Assembly: GCA_937894515.1 (NCBI GenBank)
Contig: CALCRH010000223.1
Coordinates: 16,609-80,608, forward strand
Length of the DNA: 64,000 nt
From: an uncultured Clostridia bacterium
Lineage (GTDB): Bacteria; Bacillota; Clostridia; Oscillospirales; Oscillospiraceae
Reading direction: 5' to 3'
Each line of letters begins with the position of its first letter. Within the stretch, counting starts at the first letter, position 1. A model generated the notes under the pieces. The model was given only the letters and a program-made list of their open reading frames with translations. It was not told where the DNA came from and searched no databases. This document shows positions 51,675 through 60,174 of this stretch, in pieces. A program made the translations under genes and the position numbers.

Positions 51675-52577
51675 ATGCTGTCCTTTTCTCATAAAGTGAA
51701 AGCAGAACTGTGCCGTACGCCGGTGCAAAAGCTGTGTTGCGCCAGGGCGGAATGCTACGGTATTCTGCTTTACGGCAATACGTTCAACACAGGAGAGATC
51801 CGTATCATCACGGAAAACCCGGATTTTGCCGCCCGCTTGCCCAGATTGTTTCAGCGCGCGTTTAACGTGCAGTTTGACGTCCTGCCGGCGGAAAACGGCG
51901 GCAAGATGACCTTTCAAATTATCTCAAAGGAGAAACTCAGCCGCATTATCAATATCCTGGGTTATGATGCCAGGCAGATGCCGGTCCTGCATGTGAATTT
52001 TGGCCTGTTGGAAGAGGAATGTGATAGAATTTCTTTTCTGCGCGGCACCTTTTTAGCCGGCGGCAGCGTAACGGATCCGGAAAAGCGTTATCATCTGGAA
52101 CTGGATTCGGTGCATAGCCACGCCAGCCGTGAGGTTTTTACCTTGTTAGAGGAAATGGGTTTTTCTCCCCGCGCCGTAATGCGCAGCGGGAACAGCGTCA
52201 CCTATTTTAAGCAGTCAGAGCATATTGAAGACTTTTTGACCACCATTGGTGCGCCGGTAGCCGCCATGGACATAATGACGGCCAAAGTCGACAAGGAGAT
52301 CAAGAACCGCGCAAACCGCGCCATGAACTGTGACATGGCAAACGTAAATAAAACCGTCAACGCCGCCGAAAGTCAGATGATAGTCATTGAAAAACTGCGG
52401 CGTGACGGAAAACTGGACAGCTTACCCCGACAGATCAAGGAGACAGCGCTTCTCCGCATGGCAAACCCGGAGCTGTCGCTGGTACAGTTGGCGGAAAAGC
52501 ACGATCCGCCCATCACAAAATCCTGTCTAAACCACCGCTTGCGGAAGATCATGGAACTTGGGAGGAAAGCAGAATGA
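51675..52577 (+). CDS. whiA: DNA-binding protein WhiA
   Basis: The 300-residue protein has a degenerate LAGLIDADG-like N-terminal domain (RGTFLAGGSVTDPEKRYHLE, about residues 117-136) and a C-terminal helix-turn-helix (KSCLNHRLRKIMELGRKAE). WhiA is needed for sporulation septation in Streptomyces and influences division and chromosome segregation in Bacillus. ATG 51675 with TTGGAGGTG is preferred over an upstream in-frame ATG at 51639. It overlaps the next gene by four bases. Confidence 0.94.
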   Translation: MLSFSHKVKAELCRTPVQKLCCARAECYGILLYGNTFNTGEIRIITENPDFAARLPRLFQRAFNVQFDVLPAENGGKMTFQIISKEKLSRIINILGYDARQMPVLHVNFGLLEEECDRISFLRGTFLAGGSVTDPEKRYHLELDSVHSHASREVFTLLEEMGFSPRAVMRSGNSVTYFKQSEHIEDFLTTIGAPVAAMDIMTAKVDKEIKNRANRAMNCDMANVNKTVNAAESQMIVIEKLRRDGKLDSLPRQIKETALLRMANPELSLVQLAEKHDPPITKSCLNHRLRKIMELGRKAE

Positions 52578-53014
52578 CAAAAAGAGAGCGCTGCGAAATT
52601 GCTGCAGCTTGCCATAACAAGGGAATTAACTGTGCCCAAAGCGTACTGGCGGCCTTTCAGGATAAGACCGGCTTAACGGAATCCCAGAGCCTTGCCATTG
52701 CCAGCGGGTTTGGCGGCGGCATGCGCTGCGGCGGGATCTGCGGCAGCGTCAGCGGTGCTGTGGTGGTATTGGGCTGCCAATATCCTGCGGTAGATGCCGA
52801 AACGAAAAAACGCAGCTCAACCCTTACCAAGGAATTTCAGCGCCGTTTTTCAGCGCAGTTCGGTTACTTGAACTGCCGGGAGCTATTATCGGCAAAAGAT
52901 CTGCACGGTACGCCGATTGCGGAAGAGCTGATGCATGATAACCACTGCGGGCTGATGATTGTCTCTGCCGTGGAAATATTGCATGACTATCTGAATGATT
53001 TGGAAAGAGAGTAA
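52574..53014 (+). CDS. C_GCAxxG_C_C family redox-type protein
   Basis: The 146-residue protein carries the cysteine pattern the family is named for: NCAQSVLAAF near residue 18, GFGGGMRCGGICGSVSGA around residues 47-64, and later LNCRELL and HDNHCGLM. Family members are thought to bind a metal or cluster and are common in anaerobes, but have no proven function. It overlaps whiA by four bases and is four bases upstream of dnaE, so the placement looks operonic rather than functional. Confidence 0.85.
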   Translation: MTKRERCEIAAACHNKGINCAQSVLAAFQDKTGLTESQSLAIASGFGGGMRCGGICGSVSGAVVVLGCQYPAVDAETKKRSSTLTKEFQRRFSAQFGYLNCRELLSAKDLHGTPIAEELMHDNHCGLMIVSAVEILHDYLNDLERE

Positions 53015-53018
53015 GCGT

Positions 53019-56000
53019 ATGTCCTTTGTCCATTTGCATGTACATACGGAATACAGCCTGTTAGACGGTGCCTGCCGCATCCGTGACCTGCCCAAGCTGG
53101 TCCGTGAGATGGGGCAGACGGCGTGCGCTATCACAGATCACGGCGCCATGTACGGCGTGATCGATTTTTATCGCGCCTGTAAGGCAGAGGGAATCCACCC
53201 TGTCATCGGCTGCGAGGTCTATGTGGCTCGCCGTACCCGCTTTGACAAAATGCACGAGTTTGACACGGAATCCCGCCATCTGGTGCTGCTGTGTCAGAAT
53301 GAGACCGGCTATCGAAACCTTTCTTACATGGTCTCGCAGGCGTATGTGGAGGGCTTTTACATCAAGCCCCGCATTGATCTTGACCTGCTGCGGCAGCACA
53401 GCGAGGGCTTGATCGGTCTGTCTGCCTGTCTGGCCGGTGAGATCCCCAAGCGCATCTTAAACGGCGACTATGACGGCGCGAAAGCGTATGCGCTGGAGAT
53501 GCAGGAGATTCTGGGCAAAGGAAATTTTTATTTGGAATTGCAGGATCACGGGATCGCTGACCAGCGGATCGTTAACAAGGCTCTGCTGCAAATGCACAAC
53601 GAGACCGGTATCCCTCTGGTCTGTACCAACGATGCTCACTATTTGCGGAAAGAGGATGCGGAAAGCCACGATGTACTCTTGTGTATCCAGACCGGCAAGA
53701 CGGTGGACGATGCAAATCGTATGCGATATGAGCCACGGAATTTTTATCTCCGCTCTACGGAGGAGATGGAGGCGCTGTTCTCTGCCTATCCCGAGGCGGT
53801 AGAAAATACCCAGCGCATTGCCGATCGCTGTCAGATGGAATTCACCTTTGGCAAATACCATTTGCCGGAATTTAAACTGCCGGCGGGATATGACTCCAAA
53901 ACATATTTGCGGAAGCTCTGTGATGAGGGCTTTTCCGCGCGTTATGGTGAAAGACCTGAATACCGAAAACAGTTGGAATATGAGCTGGATATGATCGAGA
54001 AAATGGGCTTTACCGACTATTTCCTCATCGTATCTGATTTTGTACAGTATGCCAAGCGCTCCGGAATCCCTGTTGGTCCCGGCCGTGGCAGCGCCGCCGG
54101 TTCTATGGTGGCGTATTGTCTCTATATTACCGAGATTGATCCCATGCAGTACAGCCTGTACTTTGAGCGTTTCCTCAACCCGGAGCGCGTCTCCATGCCG
54201 GATATCGACATGGACTTCGGCGATACAAGGCGTGGGGAAGTGGTGGAATACGTCCGCCGGAAATACGGCGATGACCATGTGGCACAGATCGTTACTTTTG
54301 GTACCATGGCAGCACGCGGAGCCATTCGTGATGTGGGCCGTGCGCTGAACATGCCCTATGCCGATGTGGACGTGGTGGCAAAGCTGGTGCCGACGGCGCT
54401 TCACATTACCCTGGATGATGCGCTGAAGATATCCAAACAGCTCAGTGATCTTTATGAGAGTGACGAAAAGGTACATAAGCTCATTGATACGGCAAAATCC
54501 CTGGAGGGTATGCCGCGCCACGCCAGTACACATGCCGCCGGTGTGGTCATCACAAAAAAGCCGGTCTATGAGTACGTGCCGTTAGCCCGGAACGATGATT
54601 CCATCGTCTGCCAGTATAACATGATCACCCTGGAAGAGCTGGGCCTTTTGAAGATGGACTTTCTGGGTCTGCGGAACCTGACTGTGTTGGACGATGCGGT
54701 AAAGATGGTGCAGAAGACGCAGCCGGATTTCCGGTTGGAAGATATTCCTGTTGACGATCCGGCGGTCTATGAAATGCTGACAAGCGGCAAGACCTCCGGC
54801 GTGTTCCAGATGGAGTCCGCAGGTATGACCGGTGTCTGCCTTGGTCTAAAGCCGGAGAACATTGAGGACATTACCGCCATCATCGCGCTGTACCGCCCCG
54901 GCCCCATGGAATCCATTCCCCGGTTTATCGCCTGCAAACACGATCCGAAGCTGATCACCTACAAGCATCCGGCACTCAAGCCGATTCTGGACAATACCTA
55001 CGGCTGTATCGTCTATCAGGAGCAGGTCATCCAGATCTTCCAGCAGCTGGGCGGTTTCTCTCTGGGACAGGCGGATATGGTGCGCCGTGCCATTTCCAAA
55101 AAGAAAGCCGAACAGATTAAGAAAGAACGCAACGCATTTATCTATGGTGACGCTGAGAGAAATATCTGCGGCTGTATCGCCAAGGGCATTCCGGAGGATA
55201 TCGGCAACGCCATCTATGACGAGATCTACGACTTTGCCAACTACGCGTTCAACAAGGCACATGCCGTTTCCTATGCGGTGGTTGCCTATCAGACGGCTTG
55301 GTTCAAGTGCCACCATGTCAAGGAATATATGGCAGCGCTGCTGACATCGGTGTTGGATAACTCCGACAAGATCGCAGAGTATATCGCCGAGTGCAAGGAC
55401 TGCCGTATCCCGCTGCTGCCGCCGGATGTTAACCGCTCCTATGACCGCTTTACCGTGGAGGATGGCGGTATCCGTTTTGGCTTGGTCGCAATCAAAAATA
55501 TCGGCCGGGGCTTTATCCAGAGTATGGTACAGCGCCGGGAACTGGATGGTGAATTTACGTCTTTCCAGGACTTCTGCGAGCGGATGTTCGACTGTAATGA
55601 TATGAACAAGCGCGCCGTGGAAAACCTGATCAAAGCCGGTGCATTTGACAGCACCGGGGTAAAGCGCGCACAGCTGATGACGGTCTATGAAAAGGTGCTG
55701 GATGCGATCGCCAACAGTCGCCGCACCAACGTGGAGGGGCAGCTGGACTTTTTTGGAATGGCGTCTCAAAACAGCGCCGGCAGCGTATCCGATGTGGTTT
55801 TTCCGGATATTCCGGAATATGCGCCAACCGAGCTGATGTTCATGGAGAAAGAGACCACAGGGCTGTTTCTCTCCGGTCATCCGATGGCCGACTATCGCGC
55901 TGCCGCCAAGGCCGCCGGTGCCGCTTCGATCCACGCCATTCTGGAGGACTTTGATTCCGAAGAAGGCCCTACTCACTTTTCCGATGGACAGCAGATCACC

Positions 56001-56501
56001 GTGGCGGGAATCGTGACAGCCAGTAAGACCCGCACCACCAAGAAAAATACTCTGATGGCGTACGTTACGGTGGAGGATGAGGTCGCCGGCATTGAGCTTC
56101 TATGCTTTGCCAAGACCATTGAGCAGTGCGGCAGTTATATGCAGGTCAATACGCCGGTTCTGGTGAAGGGCCGGCTTTCCGTCCGGGACGAAAAAGCACC
56201 GCAGATCATGTGCGACAGCATTTATCCGCTGAAAAAAGAGTTCGTATCCAATGCATCGGTTCTTCGTGCCGACAATTCCTCCCAAGCAACGATTTACCTG
56301 AAGGTACCCGGTCTGGAAAGCCGCGAATTTGCTCACATCAAACTGGTAATGACCATGTTTGAAGGGGAAACACCTATCAAGATCCGTTTGGCTGACAGCG
56401 GTAAACTAATCGGTGCACAATGTCTGAATCATCCGGCCTTCATAAAGGAATGTTGTGAGTGGCTGGGCGAGGAAAACGTGATCGTCCGTGAAAGCAGATA
56501 A
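53019..56501 (+). CDS. dnaE: DNA polymerase III alpha subunit DnaE
   Basis: A replicative DNA polymerase of 1160 residues. The N-terminal PHP domain begins FVHLHVHTEYSLLDG. The catalytic aspartates lie in PDIDMDFGD (about residue 400). The finger region (NKAHAVSYAVVAYQTAWFK, about residue 750), a helix-hairpin-helix region and an OB fold (QITVAGIVTASKTRTTKKN, about residue 990) follow. ATG 53019 has a GGAAAGAG site. In Firmicutes DnaE primes lagging strands for PolC; PolC is not in this window. Confidence 0.97.
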   Translation: MSFVHLHVHTEYSLLDGACRIRDLPKLVREMGQTACAITDHGAMYGVIDFYRACKAEGIHPVIGCEVYVARRTRFDKMHEFDTESRHLVLLCQNETGYRNLSYMVSQAYVEGFYIKPRIDLDLLRQHSEGLIGLSACLAGEIPKRILNGDYDGAKAYALEMQEILGKGNFYLELQDHGIADQRIVNKALLQMHNETGIPLVCTNDAHYLRKEDAESHDVLLCIQTGKTVDDANRMRYEPRNFYLRSTEEMEALFSAYPEAVENTQRIADRCQMEFTFGKYHLPEFKLPAGYDSKTYLRKLCDEGFSARYGERPEYRKQLEYELDMIEKMGFTDYFLIVSDFVQYAKRSGIPVGPGRGSAAGSMVAYCLYITEIDPMQYSLYFERFLNPERVSMPDIDMDFGDTRRGEVVEYVRRKYGDDHVAQIVTFGTMAARGAIRDVGRALNMPYADVDVVAKLVPTALHITLDDALKISKQLSDLYESDEKVHKLIDTAKSLEGMPRHASTHAAGVVITKKPVYEYVPLARNDDSIVCQYNMITLEELGLLKMDFLGLRNLTVLDDAVKMVQKTQPDFRLEDIPVDDPAVYEMLTSGKTSGVFQMESAGMTGVCLGLKPENIEDITAIIALYRPGPMESIPRFIACKHDPKLITYKHPALKPILDNTYGCIVYQEQVIQIFQQLGGFSLGQADMVRRAISKKKAEQIKKERNAFIYGDAERNICGCIAKGIPEDIGNAIYDEIYDFANYAFNKAHAVSYAVVAYQTAWFKCHHVKEYMAALLTSVLDNSDKIAEYIAECKDCRIPLLPPDVNRSYDRFTVEDGGIRFGLVAIKNIGRGFIQSMVQRRELDGEFTSFQDFCERMFDCNDMNKRAVENLIKAGAFDSTGVKRAQLMTVYEKVLDAIANSRRTNVEGQLDFFGMASQNSAGSVSDVVFPDIPEYAPTELMFMEKETTGLFLSGHPMADYRAAAKAAGAASIHAILEDFDSEEGPTHFSDGQQITVAGIVTASKTRTTKKNTLMAYVTVEDEVAGIELLCFAKTIEQCGSYMQVNTPVLVKGRLSVRDEKAPQIMCDSIYPLKKEFVSNASVLRADNSSQATIYLKVPGLESREFAHIKLVMTMFEGETPIKIRLADSGKLIGAQCLNHPAFIKECCEWLGEENVIVRESR

Positions 56502-56530
56502 AAAGGAGAGGCAAAAGCCTCTTCTTTTTT
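56502..56530 (+). terminator. Terminator of the hprK-dnaE transcript
   Basis: AAGGAGAGGC/GCCTCTTCTT stem with one G-U pair and an AAAA loop, then a T run. Confidence 0.85.
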
Positions 56531-56531
56531 C

Positions 56532-56558
56532 ACCCCTGTCGATAGTGGGCATAGAATG
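56532..56558 (+). promoter_or_regulatory. Sigma-K-like promoter
   Basis: AC (56532-56533), a 16-base gap and CATAGAATG (56550-56558) fit the sigma-K pattern AC-N16-CATANNNTA except for one base. It would serve the cysteine-containing gene at 56606 late in the mother cell. Confidence 0.35.
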
Positions 56559-56605
56559 TACTGAAAGCGAATTGACTTTCAATCCATAAGAGGAGGTATT
56601 CTTAA

Positions 56606-57463
56606 ATGCCCGAAAATGTTATGCCCGGCCCGGTGAATGATTTGAGCAGAATCAGCGAGGCCGTGTGTATCCATACCAAAAAGATATTCGACAGCTGCAG
56701 AGACAAAGATTGCATGGAAGATCTGCGTTTCTATCCCACGACCAATGCACAGTCGGTGCTGCAGAACGCACAAAATGTCAAAGGCGGCAGCGCAGAGCTG
56801 TTATACGTCTATACCGATGTGGAGCCGGTTACCTTTAATCGCGGCTTTTATTCGGTGGATATGCGCTTTTTCTATCGTGTCAGATTGCAGGTCTATACCG
56901 GCATGCCGCGCTATACCGAAGCCGAGGGTCTGTGTGTATTTGATAAGCGCGCCATTCTGTTCGGCAGCGAGGGCAATGCTAAGATCTTCACATCCGACAC
57001 AGTACTGGAAGAACTGGACGTTCCGGGACGTATGCGTACCAATCTGCCTACCGCAGTCGTCGAGGCAGTAGATCCCATCGTATTAGGCAGCCGTATTGTC
57101 GGAAATACCGATGTTCCCGTGCCGGTATTTAACGGCGGTATCGCTTTGACGGAGGTGCCGGCCTTTATTGCACAGACCTTCGACAGCGAGCTGGATCTTG
57201 CCAATAACGGAAATGGCGCACGCTATTATGTGACACTGGGCCAGTTTACTCTGGTTCGTCTGGAACGAGACTCGCAGTTGTTGATCCCGGCCTATGACTA
57301 CTGTGTCCCCCAGACCGAATGTCCGCCGTCCGGTTCTCCGGAGGATCCCTGCGGCCTGTTCCAGAATGTACCGTTCCCGGTCAATGAATTCTTTCCGCCC
57401 AATACCGTAGAAGTACCAAGCGACTATAACGCCACGCGGTGCTATTGCGAAAACCGCACATAA
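56606..57463 (+). CDS. Conserved clostridial protein, possible spore-surface component
   Basis: The 285-residue product has no signal peptide. VCIHTKKIFDSCRDKDCMEDLRFYP (residues 20-45) and DVEPVTFNRGFYSVDMRFFYRV (about residue 72) recall widespread clostridial hypothetical proteins; Cys residues cluster near both ends (CVPQTECPPSG and CYCENRT at the C-terminus). The body is beta-rich. GAGGAGG precedes the ATG. A sigma-K-like promoter and monocistronic setting suggest a coat or exosporium protein, but this is inference and no function is known to me. Confidence 0.6.
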   Translation: MPENVMPGPVNDLSRISEAVCIHTKKIFDSCRDKDCMEDLRFYPTTNAQSVLQNAQNVKGGSAELLYVYTDVEPVTFNRGFYSVDMRFFYRVRLQVYTGMPRYTEAEGLCVFDKRAILFGSEGNAKIFTSDTVLEELDVPGRMRTNLPTAVVEAVDPIVLGSRIVGNTDVPVPVFNGGIALTEVPAFIAQTFDSELDLANNGNGARYYVTLGQFTLVRLERDSQLLIPAYDYCVPQTECPPSGSPEDPCGLFQNVPFPVNEFFPPNTVEVPSDYNATRCYCENRT

Positions 57464-57469
57464 ACGGGG

Positions 57470-57493
57470 AGGGGTGGACTGCTGTCCACCCCT
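57470..57493 (+). terminator. Terminator hairpin
   Basis: A 10-bp perfect stem (AGGGGTGGAC/GTCCACCCCT) with a TGCT loop. Confidence 0.75.
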
Positions 57494-57546
57494 TTACAAA
57501 TGTTTTCCCATCCATTATAATAGAAATTGAAAGGAGCGTGAGCGCT

Positions 57547-58065
57547 GTGAGTGTTGGCTTTATTCAGGACAAGCTGGAAATCAAATTCCTGATTCTTTAT
57601 ATCGCCGCTCGCGTCATGGAGCCGGTTCCTTTGTCCGGTATCCAGGAACTCACTATGATCGATGACGGCATTGATTATTTTGCGTTTTCCGAGTGTCTGA
57701 ACGATCTGGTGAAAACGGAGCATCTGCATTTGTCAGATGATGGCCTTTATGCCATTACGCCCAAGGGTTTGAAGAACAGTGAGATCTGCCAGTCCAGCCT
57801 GCCGTATTCGGTGCGCCTGCGGGCAGATAAGGAGCTGGCCTTTTATAATCAGGAGCTGCTGCGCCGTTCCCAGATCAAGGGACGCTATCACCGCCGTGAA
57901 AACGGAACCTATACCGTAGAATTGTCCTTGAATGATGATGTAGACAATCTGATGCAATTACAGCTCATGGTGGCAAATGAAGATCTTGCCAAAGATCTGA
58001 AGCGCCGCTTTGAAAAGGATCCTGAATTTCTTTACGGCAAAATTTTGAAATCGCTGTTTGAGTAA
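57547..58065 (+). CDS. DUF4364 family protein
   Basis: A 172-residue protein with a winged-helix-like N-terminal half (IKFLILYIAARVMEPVPLSGIQEL) and VELSLNDDVDNLMQLQLMVAN near residue 120, matching DUF4364. The family is restricted to Clostridia and may be a transcription regulator. GTG 57547 is chosen because AAGGAG lies 10 bases upstream; another GTG at 57538 is too close to that site. It is followed by its own terminator. Confidence 0.8.
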   Translation: MSVGFIQDKLEIKFLILYIAARVMEPVPLSGIQELTMIDDGIDYFAFSECLNDLVKTEHLHLSDDGLYAITPKGLKNSEICQSSLPYSVRLRADKELAFYNQELLRRSQIKGRYHRRENGTYTVELSLNDDVDNLMQLQLMVANEDLAKDLKRRFEKDPEFLYGKILKSLFE

Positions 58066-58075
58066 AACGAATAAA

Positions 58076-58112
58076 GAAAAAAGCCTTTGCACAATGTGCG
58101 AAGGCTTTTTTC
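58076..58112 (+). terminator. Terminator of the DUF4364 gene
   Basis: AAAAAAGCCTT[T]GCACA and TGTGC[G]AAGGCTTTTTT form a long stem ending in a T run. Confidence 0.9.
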
Positions 58113-58113
58113 T

Positions 58114-58143
58114 GTCATAGCAGGGGACGAGCCTTCATATACT
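58114..58143 (+). promoter_or_regulatory. Sigma-E-like promoter of spoIIIA
   Basis: GTCATAGC (58114-58121) and CATATACT (58136-58143) resemble the sigma-E consensus GTCATATT and CATACAAT. CATA to CATATACT spacing is 16 bases, identical to the sipL promoter. The Bacillus spoIIIA operon is sigma-E-dependent. Confidence 0.7.
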
Positions 58144-58173
58144 GCAACATCAATCACAAAGGAAGTGTTTCTC

Positions 58174-59094
58174 TTGACTGAGAGTCTTGCCATTGCGCGC
58201 TATGAAATGGCAGCAGCACTCCTGCCGCCGAAATGGCAGCGGATAGCTCGCAGTATCCCGGATTGGCAAAAAGCACAGGCGGAAGAACTGCGGCTGCGAT
58301 CGGGACATCCCATGACCGTCCTTTTACCGGAGGGAGAATTTGGGGCAGGGGAGGCGCGGCAAATCATTACGCCGTCAGACATCGAGCAGCTCTGCGATGT
58401 AGTGACCGCCTATTCCCGTTATGCTGTAACCAACACGATCGCACAGGGATATTTAAGCGCACCGGGTGGTTTTCGCATAGGACTATGCGGCACAGCGGTA
58501 ATGGAAAACGGTGCAAATCAAAACTTGCGCCAACTTTCTTCGGCGGTGATCCGAATTGCCAAGGAAAAAATTGGAATCTCGGATACCGTTTTGCCACAGC
58601 TCACGGGAAATAGCGGTTTGGCAAGTACGATTATTGTAGCACCGCCGGGACTGGGAAAAACCACATTGCTGCGAGATTTGATCCGCAATCTTTCCAACGG
58701 TACGGCGGAATCTCCGGCATATCGTGTTGCAGTAGTGGACGAGCGGGGTGAGATCGCCGGTACCTATCACGGTGTGCCGCAGCTATCTGTTGGCTGTCAC
58801 ACAGACGTATTGGATGGATCGCCGAAATCCATCGGTATTATGATGCTGCTGCGTGCAGTAAATCCACAGATCATTGCGGTAGATGAGATTACAGCGCCGG
58901 AAGATCTGCTTGCCATATCACAGGCAGCCAACTGCGGGGTCAAACTGCTGGCAACGATCCACGGTGAAAATGTGGGAGAATTGAAGCGAAAACCGATTTT
59001 TGCCAAGCTCCTTCGTCTGCATGTCTTTGAAAAAGCAATCGTGATCACATGGGATACCGGACGGCGTCATTACAGCGTGGAGACTCTGTTGTGA
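58174..59094 (+). CDS. spoIIIAA: Stage III sporulation protein AA (ATPase)
   Basis: SpoIIIAA is the secretion-type ATPase of the mother-cell half of the feeding channel. The 306-residue protein has an N-terminal domain, Walker A APPGLGKTTLL (about residues 158-168), Walker B IIAVDEI (about residue 233) and a Walker-flanking VAVVDERGEIAGTY segment. TTG 58174 is chosen for its AAAGGAAG site; no suitable ATG is nearby. It overlaps spoIIIAB by four bases (GTGA). Confidence 0.94.
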   Translation: MTESLAIARYEMAAALLPPKWQRIARSIPDWQKAQAEELRLRSGHPMTVLLPEGEFGAGEARQIITPSDIEQLCDVVTAYSRYAVTNTIAQGYLSAPGGFRIGLCGTAVMENGANQNLRQLSSAVIRIAKEKIGISDTVLPQLTGNSGLASTIIVAPPGLGKTTLLRDLIRNLSNGTAESPAYRVAVVDERGEIAGTYHGVPQLSVGCHTDVLDGSPKSIGIMMLLRAVNPQIIAVDEITAPEDLLAISQAANCGVKLLATIHGENVGELKRKPIFAKLLRLHVFEKAIVITWDTGRRHYSVETLL

Positions 59095-59573
59095 TACGGT
59101 TATTTGGCTCTGGATTGATTCTGCTGTCGGCGTGTCTATATCTGATCGGTGAAAAAAAGGCCTGCCGACAACAAGGTAGAACCGTACAGGATCTGCTATC
59201 GGCACTTGAGAATATCAAAACAGCGATACGTTGGGAAAAGCAGACTCTTCCGGATAGTATAGATTCACAGAAAAAGCAAAAATACGCCGGTTTGTTTTTT
59301 CACAAAATTACACTTTTATTGCAAAGCAATATGCCTTTACAAGAAGCTTGGGAAGAGGTATTTTCGACCATTAAGCCGGTGGAAATCTCTAAAATTCTCT
59401 GTGACATTTCGCTATCCGGCGATAGCACATTTTTACAAGATCAGTTTACCTTTGCCGCTGAGGGGATCAGAAAATTTCAGGCGGAAAAGCGTGCAGAACA
59501 GAACACAAGGCAAAAGCTACAAGTCACAGCAACGCTCTGCGGTGCCGGAGTCATTATCATTCTACTGCTATGA
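59091..59573 (+). CDS. spoIIIAB: Stage III sporulation protein AB
   Basis: The 160-residue protein has an N-terminal hydrophobic helix, a helical body (LLSALENIKTAIRWEKQTLPDS) and a C-terminal membrane helix (ATLCGAGVIIILLL). It resembles type II secretion F-domain proteins, which fits a platform role under the SpoIIIAA ATPase. GTG 59091 overlaps the spoIIIAA stop. Confidence 0.9.
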   Translation: MIRLFGSGLILLSACLYLIGEKKACRQQGRTVQDLLSALENIKTAIRWEKQTLPDSIDSQKKQKYAGLFFHKITLLLQSNMPLQEAWEEVFSTIKPVEISKILCDISLSGDSTFLQDQFTFAAEGIRKFQAEKRAEQNTRQKLQVTATLCGAGVIIILLL

Positions 59574-59593
59574 ACAATTAAAGGATGAAACAT

Positions 59594-59788
59594 ATGAACG
59601 TTGATCTGATTTTCAAAATTGCGGCTATCGGTATCTTGGTTGCGGTGCTGAATTTGATTCTGGTACGTTCCGGACGAGACGAACAGGCGCTTCTTACAAC
59701 TTTGGCCGGACTGGTTGTCGTGCTGATGATGCTGTTGGAACAGATCAGCGACCTGTTTGATCTTATCAAAAATCTCTTTTCCTTATGA
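59594..59788 (+). CDS. spoIIIAC: Stage III sporulation protein AC
   Basis: A 64-residue protein with two membrane helices (residues 5-25 and 33-58) joined by an RSGRDEQ loop, as in SpoIIIAC. ATG 59594 is preferred to 59585 because of spacing to AAAGG. It overlaps spoIIIAD by four bases and would form a membrane subcomplex with it. Confidence 0.92.
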   Translation: MNVDLIFKIAAIGILVAVLNLILVRSGRDEQALLTTLAGLVVVLMMLLEQISDLFDLIKNLFSL

Positions 59789-60174
59789 TGGACACCGTAT
59801 GGCGTATTTTAGCAATCGTTCTGATTGCCGCGGTAATCGTCACACTTCTGAAAAAGACAAGCCCGGATATGGCATATTTGCTGACTCTTGCGGTTTGTTG
59901 TATGGCGGTATTCCTATTTGCGGAGTTTGCTGACCAGATTACCCAAAACTTTCAGCGCATTTTTTCGGTAATCGACCTGCCGGAGGAGATTTTTCTGCCG
60001 CTTCTCAAGATAGTCGCCATTGCCATTATGACAAAAATCGGCGCAGATATTTGCCGCGATGCCGGAGAATCAGCCTTTGGTAATCTTGTGGAAACAGCAG
60101 GCGCATTTACGGCAGTCCTGGTTGCATTGCCGCTTTTTACAGTAGCTTGGGACCTTTTACAGGAGCTCATATGA
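59785..60174 (+). CDS. spoIIIAD: Stage III sporulation protein AD
   Basis: The 129-residue protein has about four membrane helices and the conserved LLKIVAIAIMTKIGADICRDAGE segment (about residues 72-94). Two consecutive ATG codons start it; the first is inside the spoIIIAC stop. It overlaps spoIIIAE by four bases. Confidence 0.94.
   Translation: MMDTVWRILAIVLIAAVIVTLLKKTSPDMAYLLTLAVCCMAVFLFAEFADQITQNFQRIFSVIDLPEEIFLPLLKIVAIAIMTKIGADICRDAGESAFGNLVETAGAFTAVLVALPLFTVAWDLLQELI

Noticed and set aside
54846..55976. 376-codon minus-strand frame inside dnaE
   Set aside because: It is antisense to conserved polymerase motifs and shows no motif or start signal of its own.
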